The notes under the pieces were generated by a model. That model saw nothing but the letters and a program-made list of their open reading frames with translations, was not told where the DNA came from and ran no database searches. Source: a virus. Taken from it: 42,963 bases of DNA. This document shows, in pieces, positions 16,949-25,698 of this stretch (position 1 is its first letter; the number at the start of each line of letters is the position of its first letter). Made by a program: the position numbers and the translations under genes. Where the stretch lies: positions 1 through 42,963 of the IMG/VR virus record IMGVR_UViG_3300009177_001479; one strand, given 5' to 3'.

Positions 16949-17286
16949 CGCTTGAGCACCGCGCGATAGAGCACCGGGGCATCGCCACTTGGCGCGACCA
17001 CCTCGACGCTCGCAACTGTGTAGCGTGTCGCGCCGATCTTGAGACCGTCGCCGATCTTGGGCTCATCCTGAAGCGTGGCGATGGTTTGAGTGGTGAGCCG
17101 CCCGTCTTGGCTCACCAGCGTGCGGGTGCTCAGCGTGGCACGGCTCATCGTGATCGTCTCAGAAGCGATTACAGAGCCAGTCAGGGGATCGTAGGCGCGG
17201 GATGCGGCGCTCAGGGTGGCGTCACCCCCGAACCGGCTCAAAAGGCGCGCAGTAAGCCCTCGCATGCGATCATCAAACGCGCTCAC
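16945..17286 (-). CDS. Head-closure / head-tail joining protein
   Basis: 113-residue small beta protein (MSRATLSTRTLVS, DGLKIGATRYTVASVEVVAPSGD, then YRAVLKR). This is the general pattern of head-tail connector stoppers such as lambda FII or SPP1 gp16. It sits between the adaptor and the gp10-like neck gene and overlaps the latter. No TAAATA is seen, so it probably shares the transcript starting near 17691. Confidence 0.75.
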   Translation of the reverse strand: MSAFDDRMRGLTARLLSRFGGDATLSAASRAYDPLTGSVIASETITMSRATLSTRTLVSQDGRLTTQTIATLQDEPKIGDGLKIGATRYTVASVEVVAPSGDAPVLYRAVLKR

Positions 17287-17685
17287 TCAGATGACCGCCT
17301 TAGCGCTCTGGAAGCTACCACCGTGGCGGATGGCAACGCCCCTCAGCATGGCGGTGATGGCCGGGAAGGGATCGACGGGCGCTTTGCCGTAGGCGATCTT
17401 ACCGACGCCATCGGCCTCCTCGCTCACTACATCGGCGACAGCGGCTTCTGCGAGCGTGCTGGTAAGCGCGTGCGCGGCAAGTGCGCATGTCGCCTGTTTG
17501 ATGATCAGGCTGGTGCGATCGACGCCCTGAGCGAGCGTGTAGCGCGCCGTGATGTAGTCGGTGGCCCGAACGCACGCGGCCTCACGCACTGGCTGAGCGC
17601 TGGTGGTCCAATCGGGTGTGAGGCGATCTGCGTGGTAGGCGTCGGCCTCAGCCAAGGTGACATTGCTGTTATCTGCGGTGAGCAT
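17287..17685 (-). CDS. Head-tail adaptor
   Basis: 132-residue helical protein. It starts at MLTADNSNVTLAEADAYHADR, chosen because TAAATA lies 5 bases upstream; an earlier in-frame ATG would overlap that element. The pattern ADAYHADR, CVRATDYI and later helices match the DnaT-like / gp6-like head-tail adaptors common after the capsid gene. The gap to the next gene is 0 bases. Confidence 0.8.
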   Translation of the reverse strand: MLTADNSNVTLAEADAYHADRLTPDWTTSAQPVREAACVRATDYITARYTLAQGVDRTSLIIKQATCALAAHALTSTLAEAAVADVVSEEADGVGKIAYGKAPVDPFPAITAMLRGVAIRHGGSFQSAKAVI

Positions 17686-17690
17686 GCCGA

Positions 17691-17696
17691 TATTTA
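17691..17696 (-). promoter_or_regulatory. TAAATA late element of the head-tail adaptor operon
   Basis: TAAATA, then TCGGC, then ATG. It lies directly downstream of the capsid gene terminator and so restarts transcription. Confidence 0.75.
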
Positions 17697-17711
17697 TCCG
17701 CCGCATGCGAA

Positions 17712-17738
17712 GAGCCCCGGCTTTGAGGGCCGGGGCTC
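17712..17738 (-). terminator. Terminator-like hairpin after the major capsid gene
   Basis: A 10-bp perfect stem GAGCCCCGGC / GCCGGGGCTC with a 7-base loop is followed by TT. It separates the highly expressed capsid gene from the connector genes. Confidence 0.7.
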
Positions 17739-17765
17739 AGTGCGTCTCAGGGGTGGGAGACGAGA

Positions 17766-18773
17766 TCAGCCGTTGGTCTTGATCTGGACCAGCGGAATCA
17801 TCTTGCGTGCCATCACGCGATCCCAAGTCGCAGCCGCCGAAAGCTCAGCGTTGGTCTGCGAGATGCCGTTGGTGGGCGCAACCTTGTTGGTGAAGCCCAA
17901 AGCATGCAGAAGGTAGCGGCGACGACCAAGGATGGTGTCCTGTCCCGAGCCCATACCGGCGAGTTCATCGCGAACATCAACGAGCGGCTTATCGACGGTT
18001 GCCGAACCGTAACCGAACAGGCCCGGAGCGACGAAGTAGGACGAGTAAACCGGGTAGCTCGCGACGGTGGTATCGATGCCGACATTATCGGTCTCGATGA
18101 TGCGATAGCCGTAGTAGGTATCGAAGCCGATATCGGTGCGTGATGCCGGAACGAAGGCGTTGCCTTCCAACTGGCGCAGGTTGTTCACGACATCCGAGTG
18201 CATGACCACGAACGAAAGCTGCGAACCCACGTCACCAAGCTGGCGGCGAGCGTCGATCAGGAGGCTGCCCGACATTTTGTTAGCGGCTGCGATGGTGCCG
18301 GTGGTGATCGACTTCACATAGCGCATGTCGCCAGAGTCGTTCGCCACGTTATCGGCGATCAGGCCGTTGAGGGTGGCGAGGAGAACGGATTCTTCGTCCG
18401 AAACCCAAAGGCGAGCAAACTGCGAAGCCGCATAGTCGATCGCTGCGGAATCCGACGCATAGTCGGCGATATCCATGGCAGAGAAGGACTTCGAACGCGA
18501 CAGAACGCGAGCGGTCATGCTGCCCTGAGTGACCTTGGACGGGGTGCTCTTTACGGAAGCGTCGTCCGACATCGTGTCGGCTTCACCGCCAGCGGGAGCG
18601 TTCCAAAACGGTAAGGTGGTTTCGAAGCCTGCCGATGCGGCTTTGGCCTGAATACGGGGATCAGCGACAACAACGCCGCTCTGACGGAACTTCGAGTTTT
18701 CGATGATCTTGCCCTCGACGATCTTTGCGAAAGTCTTGACGGGGACGACATCGGTAAGGCGGGTGTATGCCAT
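17766..18773 (-). CDS. Major capsid protein
   Basis: 335-residue protein, expected to form the icosahedral shell with the HK97 fold. It lies directly after the scaffold gene and is followed by a terminator. Segments include a helical FSAMDIADYASDSAAIDYAASQ region (about 108-130) and a C-terminus with LGRRRYLLHALGFTN. The ATG at 18773 (MAYTRL) is chosen over an earlier in-frame start because the leader from TAAATA at 18867 is about 93 bases and carries a long hairpin. GGAG lies 13 bases upstream, a weak ribosome site. Confidence 0.88.
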   Translation of the reverse strand: MAYTRLTDVVPVKTFAKIVEGKIIENSKFRQSGVVVADPRIQAKAASAGFETTLPFWNAPAGGEADTMSDDASVKSTPSKVTQGSMTARVLSRSKSFSAMDIADYASDSAAIDYAASQFARLWVSDEESVLLATLNGLIADNVANDSGDMRYVKSITTGTIAAANKMSGSLLIDARRQLGDVGSQLSFVVMHSDVVNNLRQLEGNAFVPASRTDIGFDTYYGYRIIETDNVGIDTTVASYPVYSSYFVAPGLFGYGSATVDKPLVDVRDELAGMGSGQDTILGRRRYLLHALGFTNKVAPTNGISQTNAELSAAATWDRVMARKMIPLVQIKTNG

Positions 18774-18834
18774 GTTGCTTATAGTCTCCAAACTAAGTCG
18801 ATTGATGAGACCGACCAAGCCTGTGACTTGCTGT

Positions 18835-18866
18835 CGGACACTGAGGCCCGAGAGCTTCAGCGTCCG
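18835..18866 (-). other. 5' hairpin of the capsid leader
   Basis: CGGACGCTGA (18866-18857) pairs with TCAGTGTCCG (18844-18835), 10 bp with one G-T pair and a 12-base loop. It starts directly after TAAATA. Confidence 0.65.
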
Positions 18867-18872
18867 TATTTA
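18867..18872 (-). promoter_or_regulatory. TAAATA late element of the major capsid gene
   Basis: TAAATACGGACG opens the leader of about 93 bases that precedes the capsid start codon. Confidence 0.7.
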
Positions 18873-18897
18873 TTTGCGCGGTATTGTTGGGGCTCAT

Positions 18898-19563
18898 TTA
18901 GAGATCAGATGCGAGATCATCTCGACCAACTTGCTGCGCGATCGACTTGGCTAGAGCGGGATCGCTCTTGGCGAGCGCCGCCCATTCGCCGATGCGAGTG
19001 TCGAAGGTCTCTTTGGTGAAGGTGTGCGCGGGGCGCGTGCTGGTGGAGCCGGTTGCGCCCGCTCCCGTGTTGTTCGGTGCGGAGACGAAGTGCTTGCCTT
19101 CATCACCCGTAAGAAAGGCTTTGGCGAAGTCCGCGATCGGCTGATCACCGACAAGGCCCACGCCATCCTTGAGTGTGGCATCGGCCTTGAGCATCGCGGT
19201 GACGGCCTTGGCGAATACAGGGTTCGTCACGCCGTTCGCGGTGAGTGCGTCCTTGATCCCGCCATCGATCACCAGCGCGTTTAGCTGCTTGGTGCTGGCC
19301 TCGTTCGCGGCAGTGAGATCAGCGATTTGCTTGGAGTATTTGCGCTCAAGCGACTTCTCTAGAGCTTCGAGATCGTTGCCCTTGCGAGCGGCTTCTTCAG
19401 CGGCGGTCTCGCGAGCATCCTCAGCCTCATCAGCCTTGAGCTTGGCCTTCTTCTCGCGCTCGATAAGCTCAGCGTTTTTGGTGGTGAGCTTCTCAATGGA
19501 GGCGAGTGCCTTGTTGAGCTTGTCGTTCAGTTCTTCAACGGAAGTTTCGGTCTTGTCAGTCAT
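18898..19563 (-). CDS. Capsid scaffolding protein
   Basis: 221-residue protein with a long N-terminal coiled coil rich in Glu, Lys and Ala (about 5-95), then a compact helical part (about 100-150) and a Gly/Thr-rich linker before a helical C-terminus. This matches siphophage scaffold proteins that guide capsid assembly and then leave. AAGGAG lies just upstream of the ATG at 19563; the GTG codon before it is an alternative. It lies between the head morphogenesis and capsid genes. Confidence 0.88.
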   Translation of the reverse strand: MTDKTETSVEELNDKLNKALASIEKLTTKNAELIEREKKAKLKADEAEDARETAAEEAARKGNDLEALEKSLERKYSKQIADLTAANEASTKQLNALVIDGGIKDALTANGVTNPVFAKAVTAMLKADATLKDGVGLVGDQPIADFAKAFLTGDEGKHFVSAPNNTGAGATGSTSTRPAHTFTKETFDTRIGEWAALAKSDPALAKSIAQQVGRDDLASDL

Positions 19564-19614
19564 CACTCTCCTTTGGCCGGTAGCCTATGTGAGTTGCGCC
19601 GGGAGCGCGGTTTG

Positions 19615-19631
19615 TGTCGGCGGAGCCGACA
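19615..19631 (-). other. 5' hairpin of the scaffold leader
   Basis: TGTCGGC and GCCGACA form a perfect 7-bp stem with a TCC loop, 3 bases downstream of TAAATA. Confidence 0.65.
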
Positions 19632-19634
19632 GGC

Positions 19635-19640
19635 TATTTA
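19635..19640 (-). promoter_or_regulatory. TAAATA late element of the scaffold gene
   Basis: TAAATAGCC followed by a perfect hairpin; the leader is about 71 bases with AAGGAG at its end. Confidence 0.7.
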
Positions 19641-19678
19641 GTCTGCGGATCAAGGTTCACTGGAAGTGGAGCGCTGAA

Positions 19679-20452
19679 TTGCTGCCAATCGAGAAAGTTA
19701 TAGAACGGGCAAAAGCGTCAGGATTTGATGCTGAACTCGCGGCAGCGAGCACCTTCGTAAAGCTAGGCTTCAGCGTGAACCACAACGTCTACTACATCGA
19801 CAAAGATGAGGGTAAGGGGCGCGAATTCGACATTGATGCTCACTATGCCGCCGTAGATTGTGGAGGGACGCCAGAGGTTACGTGCCGAGTGTTTCTCTGT
19901 GTAGAGGTGAAGAGGACTCAAGAGCCGTTTATCTTCTTTTCTAATGAGATGAGTAAGGTGGTTGAGGGAGGAGGCGGGTTTAGCGTCCTACATTGGAAAA
20001 AGAGGATCGATGGAAAGCTGCTGACTTACAAGCAACTTGAGAGAAAAAGGCCCTTTGCCGACATCAAGCGGATGGCCCGATCTTACTCGGCATTCAAGGA
20101 TGCTAGGGAGCAGCATATAAAGAGCGCCGTCCTCTCAGCGTTCAAGGCTGCACTTCACAAGAAGGACAACATAAACGAAGAATACTCTGATGTTTCGCAT
20201 GACATGGTTATCATCGTCCCGCTTGTCGTGGTGGATGGCCCCATCTACGAGTGCTTCTTCGCGGAAAGTGGAGAGCTTACAGCGCAGCAGGTCGATTCGG
20301 TGGTATACCTACAAAATTACATGTCCGAGAGTTATGGTAGCCAGTCTGTGAGAGTCGTAGTTACAACTGCTGAATCACTGCCGTCTGTGGCAAACAGTTA
20401 CAAAGCTTGGATCGATGATCTTCTGCAAGCAATCAAGAGCAACGTAGATTAG
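19679..20452 (+). CDS. PD-(D/E)XK nuclease-like cargo protein
   Basis: 257-residue protein on the strand opposite to the head genes. The N-terminal 85 residues look like a PD-(D/E)XK nuclease core: a helix with FDAELAAASTFVKLGF, then GREFDIDAHYAAVD, then CVEVKRT, giving Asp51, Glu76 and Lys78 as likely catalytic residues. The rest (about 90-257) is mixed and unrecognised. The start is a TTG at 19679 with GTGGAG 8 bases upstream; longer upstream frames are antisense to the scaffold gene. No TAAATA is present. Such stand-alone enzymes in prophages often act in defence, but the target is unknown. Confidence 0.75.
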   Translation: MLPIEKVIERAKASGFDAELAAASTFVKLGFSVNHNVYYIDKDEGKGREFDIDAHYAAVDCGGTPEVTCRVFLCVEVKRTQEPFIFFSNEMSKVVEGGGGFSVLHWKKRIDGKLLTYKQLERKRPFADIKRMARSYSAFKDAREQHIKSAVLSAFKAALHKKDNINEEYSDVSHDMVIIVPLVVVDGPIYECFFAESGELTAQQVDSVVYLQNYMSESYGSQSVRVVVTTAESLPSVANSYKAWIDDLLQAIKSNVD

Positions 20453-20479
20453 CGAATTATTTGTAAAATCGGGTCCTTA

Positions 20480-20695
20480 TCAGGCGAGATCGTCGGATGT
20501 GATGTCGCCGGTATAGCTCGGATCGGTGATGATCAGCGTAATCGCCTCATCAACCCACCCGCGTTGCTCGAAGGCGTCCTCCAGCGGCAGCTTGGTGGTG
20601 AGCCAGTCAAGCTCACGCAAATCGTCGCGCGAGATCGCGTCACCGCGCTCACGGACAAGCTCAAGCATCGCCTCAAGCGGCTGTGCGTTTACCAT
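20480..20695 (-). CDS. Small protein after the head morphogenesis gene
   Basis: 71-residue acidic protein (MVNAQPLEAMLELVRERGD, LREIDW-like region, SYTGDITSDDL). It overlaps the end of the head morphogenesis gene by 23 bases, with GAGG about 9 bases before its ATG. It is probably translated from the same mRNA. The family is unknown; small helical proteins are common at this place in siphophages. Confidence 0.6.
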   Translation of the reverse strand: MVNAQPLEAMLELVRERGDAISRDDLRELDWLTTKLPLEDAFEQRGWVDEAITLIITDPSYTGDITSDDLA

Positions 20696-22808
20696 CGATC
20701 AAATCCTCAATCAGTTTAACTGCCTCGACGCTCGCCATGTCCTTTCTGCCCATGAAGTAGAGGGCGAACTGTTCAGCAAACCACTCTTTGCTGTTCGTGA
20801 ACGCATACTTCGACCGTATTTGACTTGTCGCTTCCTTGTCGATCCGAACTTTTGCCCAAATGTGATCGAGCAACCGTTCAATCGGTGGAGCCCCATAAAC
20901 GTTCCGGTGCCCACGCTGTGCGTAGGTCTGGTGAACATGGTGCCCCATTTCATGATACATGACTGAGCGCGCGCGATCCATACCGCTGAAGTAATGATCG
21001 ACGGTATGCGGGCGCTTGGTAAGATCATCACCGGGCATCCACTCGGATGGCTTGAACTCAGCGGCGCTCCCCACTTTCTGTGCCTGTCGCTTGGCCTCGA
21101 AAGCCTTTTTGCTGATGAGGTGATATTCCTTGTAGAGCTTGCTCTGCTCAGCGCTGAGTTTGGCGATCAGAGCACGGTCGGGTTCCGCGTTGTCATAGAG
21201 CGCCCTGATCTCCGTCCTGAGATCGTCGATCCGCTCAGCCAGTGCGGCTGCTTTCCCGGAAAGATCGGCGGCTTTCGCCGCAACCGTGTCGTCGGTCTTG
21301 CCGATCTTACCCGCGAAGGCGTTCAAGTGGGGTGGATTAAGCCCGAGCACGCCATCGCCCATGTTCGCCACGGTGCCGCCACCTGTGATGGTGCGAACCG
21401 CCCGGAGCTTCGGGACGTGAAACTTGACGGCGAGCGCGTCTAGCTCGGGGAGGATCGCCGCCACCATGCTAGTAGCCTCATCTGTGAACGCGGTTGAGAA
21501 GCTCGACTTGCCGAATGCGGACGGCTGAACACCACGAAACTGAGGGCGAGGATCGTAACGGAAGTCCTTCGCATTTCCTGCAAGCTCCTCCGAGAGGCGC
21601 TTCTGAATGGCAAGGCGGGGCTCGACGGTGATCGTCTCATCAGTGACGGCAGGGTTGCGGATGTCTGTGCTGATCGGCTCTGGGGTGGGCTCAGGAGCGA
21701 TCTCAGGCTCGGGCGTGATCACAGTGGCGGTGCCGGTCGTCACCACACCCTCAGCGGCCCTTAGATCGGCAATCGAGCGGTAGCCGCCTTGATCGTTGAA
21801 CAACTGCCGCCACGAAACCTTGCCGGTGCGGAATAGCTCAGCCCGCGCTTCGCTCTTGAGCGCAACGGCTTGCCGCTCAGGTGGCTGAGCGCTCACCCAA
21901 GCTTCCATGTCGGTATCACCCGCGACTTGCCCATCCATGCTGGCGCGAGCGGCAGGAGCTACTTCGTCACGATCAACGCCAAGCTCCTTAAAGCTCTTGG
22001 TGACCGGGATGAGGATCGAGCGGCAACGCGGGTGTGCCGGGGGCTGGGGGAAGGTCTCGCCGATCGGGTAAACGGTGCCGTCGCGGCTCTGGCAGATGGG
22101 TGTGGTGCGCGTGTCGAGTGTGGCGATCCATTTGAGGGCCTTGATCAGCCCTGAGCGCTTGTAGCTCTCAACTCGCGCATTGTTCGCCACTGTTGCAGAT
22201 GCGGTGAGCACCAGCGTTTGGCAGGATCGCCGCGATATCTGGAGGATGCCATCTTCGTAGCGGGCAGCTTTCGTGCCCATGATACGGGCGACGATCTTGT
22301 CGGTGTTCTCGCCCTGTAGGAGCCCGAGCCGGATCGCTTGCTCAACGCGGCCTTGCCGGTTGGCGCTCATGTGATCGGTCCAGCTTGCTAGGAGATGGCC
22401 GTCGATCGGCGAGTTGTTCACGAGCGTGCGGAGGAACGGTGCCGGGGGAAGATCGACCCGGCTCTTGAGGCTCAAGGTGCGTTCTAGCGTGGTGCCAGCC
22501 CACGAGGCTTCATAGGCCGCGCGATCGATAAGCTCGCCCTCAAGCTTCTTGCCCACGCGGCTGTAGACCGCTGAGTTGATCGCCCGCACTTCGGTGAGCA
22601 TGTCGTTGAGGCGATTGGTGGTGGCAGGCCCGAGATCGCTGCCGCGCTCGGTGATCTTGACTAGGCGTCGAGCGAGCGTGTCGCTGATATCCTCATCGGC
22701 TGAGTTGAGCAGTTTGCCGATACGCGCGCTTGTCTCAGCGTCATAGTCCGCCGCATGAAGAGCGTGCCTGATGGCTTCGTCGCGTAGAGTGTCGTTGGCG
22801 GGCTTCAC
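20673..22808 (-). CDS. Head morphogenesis protein (Mu F / SPP1 gp7 type) fused to a zincin-like domain
   Basis: 711-residue minor head protein. Residues about 60-265 form the Mu F-like domain, ending in the signature LDTRTTPICQSRDGT and PPAHPRCRSI, which acts with the portal early in head assembly. A linker of about 100 residues follows (rich in Pro and Glu near 375-395). The C-terminal domain has YHEMGHHVHQ (His619, His623) and a later WFAEQFA (Glu679), the layout of a gluzincin-type metallopeptidase. It may process a virion protein, or be a non-catalytic fold. It starts with GTG, 4 bases after TAAATA. Confidence 0.85.
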   Translation of the reverse strand: MKPANDTLRDEAIRHALHAADYDAETSARIGKLLNSADEDISDTLARRLVKITERGSDLGPATTNRLNDMLTEVRAINSAVYSRVGKKLEGELIDRAAYEASWAGTTLERTLSLKSRVDLPPAPFLRTLVNNSPIDGHLLASWTDHMSANRQGRVEQAIRLGLLQGENTDKIVARIMGTKAARYEDGILQISRRSCQTLVLTASATVANNARVESYKRSGLIKALKWIATLDTRTTPICQSRDGTVYPIGETFPQPPAHPRCRSILIPVTKSFKELGVDRDEVAPAARASMDGQVAGDTDMEAWVSAQPPERQAVALKSEARAELFRTGKVSWRQLFNDQGGYRSIADLRAAEGVVTTGTATVITPEPEIAPEPTPEPISTDIRNPAVTDETITVEPRLAIQKRLSEELAGNAKDFRYDPRPQFRGVQPSAFGKSSFSTAFTDEATSMVAAILPELDALAVKFHVPKLRAVRTITGGGTVANMGDGVLGLNPPHLNAFAGKIGKTDDTVAAKAADLSGKAAALAERIDDLRTEIRALYDNAEPDRALIAKLSAEQSKLYKEYHLISKKAFEAKRQAQKVGSAAEFKPSEWMPGDDLTKRPHTVDHYFSGMDRARSVMYHEMGHHVHQTYAQRGHRNVYGAPPIERLLDHIWAKVRIDKEATSQIRSKYAFTNSKEWFAEQFALYFMGRKDMASVEAVKLIEDLIDGKRTAA

Positions 22809-22812
22809 CGTC

Positions 22813-22818
22813 TATTTA
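22813..22818 (-). promoter_or_regulatory. TAAATA late element of the head morphogenesis gene
   Basis: TAAATA, then GACG, then GTG. Confidence 0.7.
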
Positions 22819-22866
22819 GGCGGCGATCACCGGGGTAAGCGCTCACTCCAGCCCCGGTGACCCGGA

Positions 22867-24228
22867 TCAAATCATATCCGTGGGAGGCCGATCGATGTTG
22901 GTCCGCTCCTGCCGAGCTTGTTCCTCATCCCAAGTGAGAGCGTCGGAGACAAGCTCACCGGCCTTCATCATGTCGAAGAAGGTCTCAGCGGACATGCGGC
23001 CTGCCTGAACCACTGCCAGCATGCTGGACAGGTCTTGCGCGGTCATCGGGGTGGGGAGGAAGTCGGTGTTGAGCGTGAAGCTCACGGGCTCCGTCGCCAT
23101 CCAACCCATCGCGATGTTGAGCGCCTGAGTGATCCCGCCGCTCACGCAAGTGGTGACCGCTGCCAAGATCGAGTTCTCAGCCGAGCGGCGGATCAACAGC
23201 GTTTCAGCGGCTTCGCCCACGAGCTTATCGCTCTGTAGGATTTTGGAGCCGATGTTCGCCATCTGCTTTTCGATCGCGTCAACATAGTTGCTGAGCGATG
23301 CCACGCCTTGGCCGCTGTGCTCGCTGATATCGACCTTAACCTCTTGGCCGTCCTTGCCGCCTTTGAACTGCCAGATAGAATCAACGGCGACGCGGAACTC
23401 AGTTTCAAAATCGTCGAGGCCGGTGACATAGCGGATGGGTGCCCCGATGTAGTTGAGCACATTGTTGAGCCGTGCCTGAGCCCGGTAATGGGAGACGTTC
23501 AAGCGGCAGAGATCGTCGAACGGAGCTTTAGGCGGGGTGAGCGTGTTCGGCTCTGTGGTGATGATCTTGAGCGGGATGGCGTTGAGTGGTTTGCCATCCT
23601 TGAGCGGGGTGATCGTCTCGCCCTGAAACCATGTGCCGCCAATGAGCCGGTGCATCGTGACGCTGTAGACGCCTTCCTCAAGCCGTAGCTCGCGAATGGT
23701 GTTGAGATCATCAAGCAGGCGAGCACCCACGATGGCGCGGCGGTTGCCGATGCGGGCGAACGCGACATCAAGGATCGCCTCAGCCTTGTAGAGTGCGAGA
23801 CGGGGGACAAGGCCAAGCTCGAATGCCTGAGCCTTGCTGATCGACCCTTCTGGCATCGTGGGATGATCGACAAGTAGCGCCGTCCAGTTGGTGATCATCG
23901 TTTCCGAAAGGAGCACGCGGGCAAGCTGCTCAAGGTTGAGCGCGTCGGTGACGGTCTCGAAGTAGTCAGCGAGGCCAGCGGGTGCGGTGAAGCTGGCGGG
24001 CTTGCGGAACACAAGGCCGATGTTGGCCTCAAGCGTGCGGCAAGCGCCGGGGAAGTAATCGACGCTATCGACATATGCGAGGTAGGCGCTGTCGGACTGT
24101 CCGTTGATGCGCTTGAGGTAAGCTTCGCCAGCGGCTTTGATTTCATCTTCGCCCGCGATGACGTCACGGTTGCGCTGCCAGCGCTTAGCCGCTGCGAGGT
24201 ATTCGGGATTACGGGCGTCGATCGTCAT
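22867..24228 (-). CDS. Portal protein (DUF4055-like)
   Basis: 453-residue protein of the DUF4055 / SPP1 gp6-like portal group. It forms the dodecameric DNA channel at the head vertex. The N-terminal RWQRNRDVIAGEDEIKAAGEAYL and later DYFPGACRTLEANIGLVFRKP are typical. The central part contains the stem and wing region and the C-terminus is helical. It follows the large terminase with 11 bases between. TAAATA stands 4 bases before the ATG and no Shine-Dalgarno is visible. Confidence 0.9.
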   Translation of the reverse strand: MTIDARNPEYLAAAKRWQRNRDVIAGEDEIKAAGEAYLKRINGQSDSAYLAYVDSVDYFPGACRTLEANIGLVFRKPASFTAPAGLADYFETVTDALNLEQLARVLLSETMITNWTALLVDHPTMPEGSISKAQAFELGLVPRLALYKAEAILDVAFARIGNRRAIVGARLLDDLNTIRELRLEEGVYSVTMHRLIGGTWFQGETITPLKDGKPLNAIPLKIITTEPNTLTPPKAPFDDLCRLNVSHYRAQARLNNVLNYIGAPIRYVTGLDDFETEFRVAVDSIWQFKGGKDGQEVKVDISEHSGQGVASLSNYVDAIEKQMANIGSKILQSDKLVGEAAETLLIRRSAENSILAAVTTCVSGGITQALNIAMGWMATEPVSFTLNTDFLPTPMTAQDLSSMLAVVQAGRMSAETFFDMMKAGELVSDALTWDEEQARQERTNIDRPPTDMI

Positions 24229-24232
24229 CGAC

Positions 24233-24238
24233 TATTTA
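24233..24238 (-). promoter_or_regulatory. TAAATA late element of the portal gene
   Basis: TAAATA, then GTCG, then ATG. The same hexamer and spacer occur before the terminase gene. Confidence 0.75.
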
Positions 24239-24239
24239 T

Positions 24240-25607
24240 TCAGCCCCAGAACCCCTCCGCAGGTGAGGCACGGCCCACCTTCGGGATCGCTGCCCTGTCG
24301 GTGAGTGCGGTGACACCCCAGACGAGAGAGTCGAGGCGATCGGGCGAACCCGATTTCGAGCGATTGAACGATGAGTGAAAGGCGAACATTTGCCGCTCAA
24401 GGGTAGGGAACTCGCCCACGTGCTTGATCTTGCCATCCGTGTAGAGGATCGAGACAGGCTCAGCGCGGATGACCTTGCCCCGGCTCGCGCGCACGGGTTT
24501 GATGGGCAGATAGGCGTTGATGTGCCGAAGCGGTTCTTTGACAAGATCGCCGCCTTGGTTCTCTTCAATTACGATGAAGTCCGCCCGCCATTCGAGATAA
24601 GCTTGCTCCACGGCTGTGGCCCAATCGGTAGGGGAGCCTCGAAGCGAGTAGTCGGCGAGCACATAGACGATGCCGTCCTCATCGATCCCGGTGACGGTAA
24701 TGCCGTGTTCGTCGGACTTCTCGTGCGAGGAGACGGCAGGATCGACATTCACCCCGATGCGCACCAGCGGCGGGATGGCGGCTAGGCGTTCCTCGATCGA
24801 AGCTGAGGCGGCGACCGGCACCCGATTGGCGTTGACGATGCTCGGCTTGAACATCGAATATTCGCGTTCGGAACGCCAGTAGCCGGTGACGAACCGCTGC
24901 ACCTTCTCGTCGGACATGCGGCGCGCACGCTGGAGGTAGTTGGCCGCAACATGCGTGGCGTCCTCAGCGAGGTTCATCTGCAAGGATGCGTAATCGGCGG
25001 GATCGTCGAGCGGCATGTTGCGCGCCGGATCGAGCCCCTTTTCCCAGATTGCGAAGGTCCAGTCCTCGACATCAGGGTTGAGATCGAGAAACATGAGCGG
25101 CTTGAGAACCTTGCCGCTCGCCTTCGCGGTTTGTCCCGATAGACGGGTGCTCAGCGTCTCAAAGTCATCGTATTCAAATTCAGTGCATTCGTTCATCCAT
25201 ATGGTGTCGAACTCCTGTCCGAGCACGCGATCACGGTTGTTGTCATCGAAGCCATAGAAGCCGATCACTGAGCCGTTGCTAAGCTCAATCGACATTTCTT
25301 CTTTATTGATCGTGCAGTTCTTGGGGTTGCTGAGAAAGCCGGGGAAGGCGAGGTCGCACGCTTTGCGGAAGGCGACCTTGAACAGCGTGTCCTTGGCGGC
25401 GACGGCGCTGCGCCTGAAAATACCATGGCGCGAACCGGGCGAGGTCATCGCCCGCATCAGGATCATGTAACTGATCACGATCGACTTGCCCGATCGTCCG
25501 CCACCGTAGAACAAGAGGTTCGTGGCAGTGGTAGACTTCACAAGGTCCATCGCAGCTTGCTGCAATGGGATAGGGGCGAACTGTGATGGTTGGTCGGCGA
25601 GCTTCAC
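24240..25607 (-). CDS. Terminase large subunit
   Basis: 455-residue packaging motor. Walker A is GGGRSGKS (residues 35-42). Walker B is FDTIWMNE (133-140) with Glu140 as likely catalytic base. The C-terminal nuclease has VNVDP (Asp289), VIEENQGG (Glu348/349) and PDRLDSLVW (Asp423/426). It cuts and pumps phage DNA into the prohead. It begins with GTG, 4 bases after TAAATA. The small subunit lies about 4.6 kb away on the same strand, with regulators and recombinases between, which is unusual; the genes are normally adjacent. Confidence 0.95.
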   Translation of the reverse strand: MKLADQPSQFAPIPLQQAAMDLVKSTTATNLLFYGGGRSGKSIVISYMILMRAMTSPGSRHGIFRRSAVAAKDTLFKVAFRKACDLAFPGFLSNPKNCTINKEEMSIELSNGSVIGFYGFDDNNRDRVLGQEFDTIWMNECTEFEYDDFETLSTRLSGQTAKASGKVLKPLMFLDLNPDVEDWTFAIWEKGLDPARNMPLDDPADYASLQMNLAEDATHVAANYLQRARRMSDEKVQRFVTGYWRSEREYSMFKPSIVNANRVPVAASASIEERLAAIPPLVRIGVNVDPAVSSHEKSDEHGITVTGIDEDGIVYVLADYSLRGSPTDWATAVEQAYLEWRADFIVIEENQGGDLVKEPLRHINAYLPIKPVRASRGKVIRAEPVSILYTDGKIKHVGEFPTLERQMFAFHSSFNRSKSGSPDRLDSLVWGVTALTDRAAIPKVGRASPAEGFWG

Positions 25608-25611
25608 CGAC

Positions 25612-25617
25612 TATTTA
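25612..25617 (-). promoter_or_regulatory. TAAATA late element of the large terminase gene
   Basis: TAAATA, then GTCG, then GTG. Confidence 0.75.
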
Positions 25618-25698
25618 ATCAGACGCGATTACATGCTCGGCTTGACTTCAGTATATGGCTGGAGCGAGGACGCGGCTCTTCGTTTCAGGAGTGCCGGG

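Noticed and set aside
19169-19678. Upstream extension of the PD-(D/E)XK gene on the plus strand
   Set aside because: This part is antisense to the scaffold gene. A TTG with a good ribosome site at 19679 gives the complete nuclease-like domain.
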